A DNA stretch of 64,000 nt from LMUY01 sp965199105. GTDB taxonomy: Bacteria; Pseudomonadota; Alphaproteobacteria; Acetobacterales; Acetobacteraceae. The notes under the pieces are model-generated. The model had not been told where the DNA came from, made no database searches, and was given only the letters and a program-made list of their open reading frames with translations. Made by a program: the position numbers and the translations under genes. Shown one piece after another: positions 9,254-15,287 of this stretch (the stretch's first letter is position 1; every line of letters begins with the position of its first letter). The stretch covers positions 1,488,001-1,552,000 of the forward strand of contig CBDAQO010000002.1 in assembly GCA_965199105.1 (NCBI GenBank), given 5' to 3'.

Positions 9254-9652
9254 ATGCGCTTCACCGTCGACCGTCTCGATCACATCGTGATCAACTGCAA
9301 GGACGTGGAGATCACCGCCTCCTGGTACCAGCGCGTGCTGGGGATGGAGCGGGAGGAGTTCGGCCCCAACCGGACGGCGCTGAAGTTCGGCGGCCAGAAG
9401 ATCAACCTGCGCCGCCACACCGAGGACGTTCGCACCTGGCCCACCGGCGCGGTGACCACGCCGGGCGCCGTGGACGCCTGCTTCATCACCGCGGTCGGCC
9501 CCGAGGACGTGGTGGAGCACCTCGACGGCTGCCAGGTGGCGATCGAGGCCGGGCCGGTCGGCAAGGAGGGCGCGCTCGGGCCGATGACCTCGGTCTATTG
9601 CCGCGACCCGGACGCCAACTTGATCGAGATCAGCTCCTATCTCGCCGACTAG
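9254..9652 (+). CDS. VOC (glyoxalase/bleomycin resistance) family protein
   Basis: 132-residue single vicinal-oxygen-chelate protein: VDRLDHIVINCKDVEITASWY at the N-terminus, NLRRHTED in the middle, and the closing SVYCRDPDANLIEISSY. His in DHIV and Glu in LIEIS are the usual metal ligands of these betaalphabetabetabeta modules. Start ATG 9254 is preferred because the family always opens just before the DHIV strand. The family includes fosfomycin-type resistance, lyase and dioxygenase members, so the substrate cannot be inferred. It directly precedes queA. Confidence 0.85.
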   Translation: MRFTVDRLDHIVINCKDVEITASWYQRVLGMEREEFGPNRTALKFGGQKINLRRHTEDVRTWPTGAVTTPGAVDACFITAVGPEDVVEHLDGCQVAIEAGPVGKEGALGPMTSVYCRDPDANLIEISSYLAD

Positions 9653-10670
9653 CGCGGCCGAACCGTACGACTTTGCGCTCCCGGCCGAGTGCATCGCCCA
9701 CACGCCAGCCCGGCCGCGCGACGCGGCGCGGCTGCTCGCGGTGGGGCAGCGCCTGACCGACCACCACGTGCGGGACCTGCCGCGCCTGCTCGATCGCGGC
9801 GACCTGCTGGTGGCCAACGACACGCGGGTGATCCCGGCGCAACTCGCCGCAAGCCGGGGCGCGGCCCGCATTGGGCTCACGCTCGACCGCCCGCTGCCCG
9901 ATGGCGCCTGGCACGCCTTGGCCCGCAACGCCCGCCGGCTGCGACCCGGCGACGTGCTGAGCCTGGACGGCACCGAGATGCGCGCCGCCGTGCTAAGCTG
10001 CAGCGAGGGCAGCGCCGTGCTGCGGTTCGACCGCGAGGGAGCCGCCTTCGCCGAAGCCCTGCGCGCGGCCGGTGCGCTCGCTTTGCCGCCCTACATCGCG
10101 CGCCCCAGCGGCCCCACGGCAGCCGACGCAGCCGATTACCAGACCGTGTTCGCGCGCAACGAGGGCGCGGTCGCAGCGCCAACCGGAGGCCTGCATTTCA
10201 CGCCGGGCCTGCTGACGGCGCTCGAGGCGGCGGGCGTCCCGCGGGTCATGGTCACGCTGCATGTCGGCGCCGGCACCTTCCTGCCGATGCGCGGCGAGCC
10301 CGAGGCGCACCGCATGCACCCGGAGCGCGGCGAAGTGACGGCGGCGGCGGCGGCGGCAATCCGCGCTGCCACCGGCCGCGTGGTGGCGGTGGGCACGACG
10401 ACGCTGCGCCTGCTCGAGAGCGCGGCCACGCCGGACGGGGTGGCGCCGTTCGCCGGCGAGACCGCGCTGTTCATCCGCCCCGGCTTCCACTTCCGCGCGG
10501 TGCAACGCCTGATGACCAATTTCCACCTGCCGCGCTCGACCCTGTTCATGCTGGTCTGCGCGTTCGCCGGCACGGAGCGGATGCGCGCCGCCTACGCCCA
10601 CGCCATCGCGAGCGGCTACCGGTTCTACTCCTACGGCGATTCGAGCCTGCTCGAGTCGTCCGAGGGCTAG
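9639..10670 (+). CDS. queA: tRNA preQ1(34) S-adenosylmethionine ribosyltransferase-isomerase QueA (start unclear)
   Basis: QueA transfers and isomerises the ribosyl group of SAM onto preQ1 in tRNA, giving epoxyqueuosine. Family motifs are ANDTRVIPAQL near the N-terminus, FARNEGAVAAPTGGLHFT, HVGAGTFLPM and NFHLPRSTLFMLVCAF. Family similarity runs upstream of the first GTG (9741): codons from 9651 read AAEPYDFALPAECIAHTPAR, the normal QueA N-terminus. No ATG, GTG or TTG occurs in that frame between the upstream stop (9621) and 9741. I therefore extend to an ATC at 9639 as the least bad start. The 3' end lies 49 bases before tgt. Identity is certain; the start is not. Confidence 0.9.
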   Translation: MSPTSAAEPYDFALPAECIAHTPARPRDAARLLAVGQRLTDHHVRDLPRLLDRGDLLVANDTRVIPAQLAASRGAARIGLTLDRPLPDGAWHALARNARRLRPGDVLSLDGTEMRAAVLSCSEGSAVLRFDREGAAFAEALRAAGALALPPYIARPSGPTAADAADYQTVFARNEGAVAAPTGGLHFTPGLLTALEAAGVPRVMVTLHVGAGTFLPMRGEPEAHRMHPERGEVTAAAAAAIRAATGRVVAVGTTTLRLLESAATPDGVAPFAGETALFIRPGFHFRAVQRLMTNFHLPRSTLFMLVCAFAGTERMRAAYAHAIASGYRFYSYGDSSLLESSEG

Positions 10671-10719
10671 CCGGCGCCGCGGCTGGCGCAAGCGGGCGTG
10701 GCATGGGTAAGACCTCGCC

Positions 10720-11853
10720 ATGACGCTGAGCTGGACCCTGCAATCACACGACGGCGCCGCCCGCGCCGGCACCCTGCACACCGCGCATGGCGACGTGCCC
10801 ACACCCGTGTTCATGCCGGTCGGCACCGCCGGCACTGTGAAGGCGATGACCGCCGACGCCGTGCGCACCACCGGCGCCCGCATGGTGCTGGGGAACACCT
10901 ACCACCTCATGCTGCGGCCCGGCGCTCAGCGGGTGGCGGCCTTGGGCGGGCTGCACCGCTTCATGGACTGGCCAGGCCCGATCCTCACCGACTCCGGCGG
11001 CTTCCAGGTGATGTCGCTGGCCGGGCTGCGCAGCATGGATGCCGACGGGGTCACCTTCCGCTCCCACCTCGACGGCGCGCCACACCGCCTCACGCCGGAG
11101 AGCTCGACCGCCATCCAGCACCAGTTGGACGCGACCGTCACGATGGCGTTCGACGAATGCACCCCGTTTCCCGCCACCGAAGACCAGGCGCGGCAGTCCA
11201 TGGAGCTCTCGATGCGCTGGGCGGCGCGCTCGCGGCAGGCGTTCCAGCAGCGCGCGGGCTACGGCCAGTTCGGCATCATCCAGGGCGGCGTGTTCCCCGG
11301 CTTGCGCGCCGCCTCGGCCGCCGCCCTGCTGCCGCTGGGCTTCGAGGGGCTGGCGATCGGCGGGCTCGCGGTCGGGGAGGGGCAGGCCGCCATGTTCCAC
11401 GTGCTCGACCAGACCGTGCCGTTGCTGCCGCCCGGCCAGCCGCGCTACCTGATGGGGGTGGGCACGCCCGACGACCTGGTGGGCGCGGTGCTGCGCGGCG
11501 TGGACATGTTCGACTGCGTGCTCCCGACCCGCGCCGGCCGCACCGCCCGCGCCTACACCAGCGCCGGCGTGCTGAACCTGCGCAACGCCCGCCACGGCCC
11601 CGACCCGGCGCCGCTCGACCCGGCCTGCCCCTGCCTCGCCTGCACCCGCCACAGCCGCGCCTACCTGCACCACCTGTTCCGGGCTGAAGAGATGCTGGGC
11701 CCGATCCTGCTCACCACCCACAACCTGACCTACTATGCCGGCCTGATGGCCGGGCTGCGGGCGGCCATCCTGCAGGGCGGCCTGGCGCAGCACGCGGCGG
11801 CGTTGCGGGCGGGCTGGAACGGCGCCGCGCCCGACCATATCTGTCCGCCATGA
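10720..11853 (+). CDS. tgt: Queuine tRNA-ribosyltransferase (tRNA-guanine transglycosylase)
   Basis: 377 residues, normal for bacterial TGT. It exchanges guanine-34 in GUN-anticodon tRNAs for preQ1. The catalytic aspartate motifs DSGGFQVMSL (about residue 92) and DMFDCVLPTR (about 268) are intact. So are the substrate-recognition loop GGLAVGE and the zinc site CPCLACTRHSRAYLHHLF near the C-terminus. The ATG is 49 bases after queA, and the stop overlaps queF as ATGA. This is a coherent queuosine modification operon. Confidence 0.97.
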   Translation: MTLSWTLQSHDGAARAGTLHTAHGDVPTPVFMPVGTAGTVKAMTADAVRTTGARMVLGNTYHLMLRPGAQRVAALGGLHRFMDWPGPILTDSGGFQVMSLAGLRSMDADGVTFRSHLDGAPHRLTPESSTAIQHQLDATVTMAFDECTPFPATEDQARQSMELSMRWAARSRQAFQQRAGYGQFGIIQGGVFPGLRAASAAALLPLGFEGLAIGGLAVGEGQAAMFHVLDQTVPLLPPGQPRYLMGVGTPDDLVGAVLRGVDMFDCVLPTRAGRTARAYTSAGVLNLRNARHGPDPAPLDPACPCLACTRHSRAYLHHLFRAEEMLGPILLTTHNLTYYAGLMAGLRAAILQGGLAQHAAALRAGWNGAAPDHICPP

Positions 11854-12323
11854 GCGATCGCCCGACCGGCCCCTACTCCGGCCTCAGCCAACTCGGCCGG
11901 CCCGCCACGCTGCCGGCGTCGCCCGACCAGGCCGTGCTGGAGCGCGTGCCGAGCCCGAACCGCGGCGCCAACTTCGTGGTGCGCTTCACCGCGCCGGAGT
12001 TCACCTCGATCTGCCCGATGACGGGCCAGCCCGATTTCGGCCATTTCGTGATCGACTACATCCCCGGCGAGTGGCTGGTGGAGAGTAAGTCGCTCAAGCT
12101 GTTCCTCGGCAGCTTTCGCAACCACGGCGACTTCCACGAGGCCTGCACGATGCTGGTCGCCAACCGGCTGATCGAGGCGATCGCGCCGCGCTGGCTGCGG
12201 ATCGGCACCTATTGGTATCCGCGCGGGGGCATGCCGATCGACGTGTTCTGGCAAACCGGCGCGCCGCCCGAAGGCGCCTGGGTGCCGGACCAGGGCGTGG
12301 CGCCCTATCGCGGGCGGGGCTGA
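11850..12323 (+). CDS. queF: NADPH-dependent preQ0 reductase QueF
   Basis: 157-residue short-form (type I) QueF, which reduces the nitrile of preQ0 to the amine preQ1. The catalytic cysteine sits in FTSICPMTGQPDF, and the family signature ESKSLKLFLGSFRNH is intact, followed by HEAC. The start ATG overlaps the tgt stop (ATGA), so translation is coupled. It provides the substrate used by Tgt and sits with queA, tgt and queG in this window; the preQ0 synthesis genes queCDE are not here. Confidence 0.97.
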   Translation: MSDRPTGPYSGLSQLGRPATLPASPDQAVLERVPSPNRGANFVVRFTAPEFTSICPMTGQPDFGHFVIDYIPGEWLVESKSLKLFLGSFRNHGDFHEACTMLVANRLIEAIAPRWLRIGTYWYPRGGMPIDVFWQTGAPPEGAWVPDQGVAPYRGRG

Positions 12324-12348
12324 GCGATACTCGGGCGGGCGTTCGGAG

Positions 12349-12397
12349 CTAGAGCATGACCGCATCAAGTGAAGTCACTTGATCGGTAAACATGCTC
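12349..12397. repeat. CTAG-bounded palindromic repeat, copy 1
   Basis: Sequence CTAGAGCATGAC at 12349, then arms ATCAAGTGA (12363-12371) and TCACTTGAT (12374-12382) with a 2-base loop, closing with CATGCTC (12391-12397), which mirrors GAGCATG. Related CTAGAGC(A/G)TG and CATGCTCT blocks recur at about 21153, 27794/27857 and 31915 in intergenic DNA. This is a dispersed repeat family of the kind scattered through many alphaproteobacterial genomes. Confidence 0.75.
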
Positions 12398-12401
12398 GCC
12401 A

Positions 12402-12455
12402 AAACAAAGAGCTAGACCACGACCGGCGACACTATCTGAGCCGGTCTTGGTCTAG
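12402..12455 (-). terminator. Rho-independent terminator of the histidine kinase gene
   Basis: CTAGACCACGACCGGC (12412-12427) and GCCGGTCTTGGTCTAG (12440-12455) form a 16-base stem with one mismatch and a 12-base loop. Read on the minus strand it is followed by CTCTTTGTTTT, a U-rich tract. The kinase stop codon TAG (12454-12452) lies inside the stem. It immediately adjoins palindromic repeat copy 1, so it probably belongs to the same element. Confidence 0.65.
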
Positions 12456-13663
12456 GCTCCGGCGGGCATGCGCAACGTGAAGCGCGTCTGCGCGGCGCTG
12501 GACTGCACGGTGAGCGTGCCGGCATGGGCGCGGGCGATTTCGGCGGCGATGTAGAGCCCCAAGCCGAGCCCGCTCTGGTTCGGCCGGACCTTGCCGCGGA
12601 CATAGGGCTGGAACAACTGGCTCAGCACCTCGGGCGCGATCGGCTCGCCGCCGTTGGTCACCGACACCTCCAGCACCTCGTCCACCAGCCGGGCCATCAC
12701 CCGGATCGGGTGCGCGGGCGACCCATGGTGAATGGCGTTGCCCAGCAAATTGGAGAACAACTGCCCGATGCGCGCCGCATCACACAGCACGGGCCGGCCG
12801 AGCGCGATGTCCATCAGGATGACGCGGTCTGGGGCGCTGGCCTGCGCCTCGCTGAGGATTTGCCGCAGCACCGGCTCGATGGGCTCCACGCCCACCGCCA
12901 GGCTCAACCCGCCGCCAAGCCGGCCGCGCGCGAAATCCAGCACGTTGTCGATCAGGCGCGCCATGCGGGTGGCCGCCTGCGCCATGTGGCCGGTGACCAG
13001 CTCGAGGTCCGCCGGGGTGCGCTGCAGCCGGCGGGTTCCGGCCATGATGGCGGCCAGCGGATTGCGCAGGTCGTGACCGAGCACGGCGATGAACTGCTCG
13101 CGCAACTCGGCAACGTCCCGCTCGCGGCGCAGGTCGGCCTGGCTCGCCATCACCTTGGCATGCGCGTCCAACTGAAACGCGATCAGATCGCTGAACAGGC
13201 GGAACATCTCGGTGACGGCGACGGTGTTGAGCTGCTTGGGCGCCGGGTCGAGGCCGCAGAGCGTGCCGAAGAAGGTGCCGTCGGGCAGCGTCACCGGCAT
13301 CGATATATAGCTACGGAATTTGTACCGCTTGGGCGCGGGATGGTTGGGATACGCCGGGTCGAGCACGGCGTCGTCCATCACGACGGGCATCCCGGTGTCC
13401 CGGACGGCTTTACAGAAGGTGGTGTCGATATCGAGTTCTTGGCCCGGCTGGAGATCGAACCCGATCTCGTCCAGCACCGCGCACGCAACCCAACGCTGTT
13501 CGGTCACGCGCGCGACAACCGCCAGCCCGACGCCGGTGGTGCGGCAAATGACGTTGAGGATGGACCGGATCGCCGGCAGGCTGCTGACCGCGCCGACGCA
13601 CGCGGCGTCGCTCATGCCAGGCAAGGCGATGTTGGACGTGTCGATAATGTCGATATCTGCCAT
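12452..13663 (-). CDS. GAF-domain sensor histidine kinase
   Basis: 403 residues. Residues about 25-165 form a GAF domain (DIDTTFCKAVRDTG, the MPVTLPDGTFFGTLCGLD stretch). A HisKA dimerisation helix follows with the phospho-acceptor His197 in VLGHDLRNPLAAI, then a HATPase_c domain with N box (FSNLLGNAIHHG) and G box (SGLGLGLYIAAE). No membrane segment is visible, so this is a cytoplasmic sensor. No response regulator adjoins. The start ATG 13663 is chosen because the upstream in-frame DNA is the queG divergent promoter region. It is transcribed against queF and diverges from queG. Confidence 0.88.
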   Translation of the reverse strand: MADIDIIDTSNIALPGMSDAACVGAVSSLPAIRSILNVICRTTGVGLAVVARVTEQRWVACAVLDEIGFDLQPGQELDIDTTFCKAVRDTGMPVVMDDAVLDPAYPNHPAPKRYKFRSYISMPVTLPDGTFFGTLCGLDPAPKQLNTVAVTEMFRLFSDLIAFQLDAHAKVMASQADLRRERDVAELREQFIAVLGHDLRNPLAAIMAGTRRLQRTPADLELVTGHMAQAATRMARLIDNVLDFARGRLGGGLSLAVGVEPIEPVLRQILSEAQASAPDRVILMDIALGRPVLCDAARIGQLFSNLLGNAIHHGSPAHPIRVMARLVDEVLEVSVTNGGEPIAPEVLSQLFQPYVRGKVRPNQSGLGLGLYIAAEIARAHAGTLTVQSSAAQTRFTLRMPAGA

Positions 13664-13774
13664 TGACCGGGGTGATCCAGCGGCTGGAATGACGGGGACT
13701 TGCTTGAGAGTCCACAACCACACTGTAACACGGCCGGGTCGTCCCGGTATAGCGGCGTGAACGAACAAGGACCC

Positions 13775-14824
13775 ATGCCAGCCAAGCAACCCGGACCAGA
13801 AGCGGCACGGTCGGCGATCCGCGCCAAGGCGCTGGCGCTCGGGTTTGACGCCGTGGGATTTGCCCCGGCCTCGCTCGGCCCGGAAGCGCGCGACCGCTTG
13901 GCAGCCTTCCTCGCCGCCGGGCAGCACGGCGACATGGGCTGGCTGGCGGAGCGGACCGAGGCGCGCAGCCACCCACGCGCGCTCTGGGCGGAAGCCCGCA
14001 GCGTGGTGGCGCTCGGCCTGAGCTACGCCCCGCGGGAGGACGCGCTGGCGACAACGCGGCGGCCGGAACGGGGCAATATCTCGGTCTATGCACGCAACCG
14101 AGACTACCACGACCACATGAAGGGATTGTTAAAGCACCTCGGGCAATTCATCGCGGCGCGGTTTGGCCCGGCGGTCAAGGTGTTCGTGGACACCGCGCCG
14201 GTGATGGAAAAGCCGTTGGCCGCCGCCGCCGGCTTGGGCTGGCAGGGCAAACACACCAACCTGGTTTCCCGCGCGCATGGCTCCTGGCTGCTGCTGGGCG
14301 AGATCTACACCACGCTCGAGTTGCCGCCCGAGGCGCCGCACGCCGACCGTTGCGGACGCTGCACGCGCTGCCTGCAAGCCTGCCCGACCGCCGCCTTCCC
14401 CGCGCCCTACCGGCTGGATGCGACCCGCTGCATCTCCTACCTCACTATCGAGCACCGCGGCGCGATCCCGGAGCCGTTGCGGCCGCTGATGGGCAACCGG
14501 ATCTATGGCTGCGACGATTGCCTGGCGGTCTGCCCGTGGAACCGGTTCGCGCAAAGCTCGCGGCACGCCAAGCTGCAGGCCCTGCCAGAGCGCGAGGCGC
14601 CGCGGCTGGGCGAGTTGGCCGCGCTGGATGACGCCGCGTTCCGCGCCACCTTTGCCGGCTCGCCGATCAAGCGCATCGGGCGGGATCGGTTTGCCCGCAA
14701 CGTGGCCGTGGCGATCGGCAACAGCGGGGACGCCGCGTTGCGCCCGGCCGCCGAGCGCCTGGCCGGGGACGCGGATGCCGTGGTGGCGGATGCCGGACGC
14801 TGGGCGCTCGCCCGCCTGCCGTGA
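13775..14824 (+). CDS. queG: Epoxyqueuosine reductase QueG
   Basis: 349-residue cobalamin- and iron-sulfur-dependent enzyme that makes queuosine from epoxyqueuosine, the last step of the pathway. Two ferredoxin-type clusters are visible: CGRCTRCLQACPTAAF and, later, GCDDCLAVCPWNRFAQ. The QueG-specific segment TAPVMEKPLAAAAGLGWQGKHTN is just upstream. An AAGGA precedes ATG 13775; an in-frame GTG at 13757 is an alternative. A C-terminal HEAT-like tail (ALRPAAERLAG) follows. The stop overlaps the next gene as GTGA. Confidence 0.96.
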   Translation: MPAKQPGPEAARSAIRAKALALGFDAVGFAPASLGPEARDRLAAFLAAGQHGDMGWLAERTEARSHPRALWAEARSVVALGLSYAPREDALATTRRPERGNISVYARNRDYHDHMKGLLKHLGQFIAARFGPAVKVFVDTAPVMEKPLAAAAGLGWQGKHTNLVSRAHGSWLLLGEIYTTLELPPEAPHADRCGRCTRCLQACPTAAFPAPYRLDATRCISYLTIEHRGAIPEPLRPLMGNRIYGCDDCLAVCPWNRFAQSSRHAKLQALPEREAPRLGELAALDDAAFRATFAGSPIKRIGRDRFARNVAVAIGNSGDAALRPAAERLAGDADAVVADAGRWALARLP

Positions 14825-15036
14825 CGCTGGAGAAGCGCAGCGTCACCCTGGCCGGGCATCGAACCTCAGTGGCGCTGGAGCCGGAGTTCTGGGCGGCCCT
14901 GGAGGCGGTTGCAGGCGGCCGGGCGCAATCGCTGGCAGGCCTCGTGGCGGAAGTGGACGCCGCGCGCAGCCCGGTGCAGCCGCTTGCCTCGGCGCTACGA
15001 GTTTTTGCACTTCAGCGCGCCTCATTAACCATTTAG
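14821..15036 (+). CDS. Ribbon-helix-helix domain small protein
   Basis: 71 residues beginning with GTG that overlaps the queG stop (GTGA). The N-terminal strand KRSVTLAGHRTSVALEPEFW followed by helices ALEAVAGGR and SLAGLVAEVD matches the RHH_4 type of ribbon-helix-helix domain found in small alphaproteobacterial proteins, often annotated as aryl-sulfate sulfotransferase-like or simply RHH. It may bind DNA as a dimer. Its coupling to queG suggests co-expression but does not give a target. Confidence 0.7.
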   Translation: MTLEKRSVTLAGHRTSVALEPEFWAALEAVAGGRAQSLAGLVAEVDAARSPVQPLASALRVFALQRASLTI

Positions 15037-15097
15037 CAAGGACTTCACGCCATCGTGTGCTCACGGCCAATAAACGCCGCCGCAGGAGCAAAACAGC

Positions 15098-15274
15098 ATG
15101 TCGAACCTCGAGACCGCCACCCGCACGCCCACCCCCATCAGCCCCCTGGTGCTGGCTGACCGCCTGATCACCCTTGCCCAGGATGCAGACCGCGCCGGCT
15201 ATCGCGCGTCCGCCACCCGCCTGCTCGGCCTGGCTTACGCCGTGTTCGACGAGCAGCCCTGCGCGCGTAACTAG
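15098..15274 (+). CDS. Hypothetical 58-residue protein
   Basis: Small ORF opening MSNLETATRT and ending FDEQPCARN, with an excellent AGGAG 12 bases before the ATG. The middle is an amphipathic helix pair (LVLADRLITLAQDADRAGY, RASATRLLGLAYAVF). Codon use matches its neighbours. I do not recognise a family. It sits alone between the RHH gene and the convergent AsmA gene (13 bases between stops). The ribosome site and composition make it likely real. Confidence 0.6.
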   Translation: MSNLETATRTPTPISPLVLADRLITLAQDADRAGYRASATRLLGLAYAVFDEQPCARN

Positions 15275-15287
15275 ACGGCCAAGCGGT

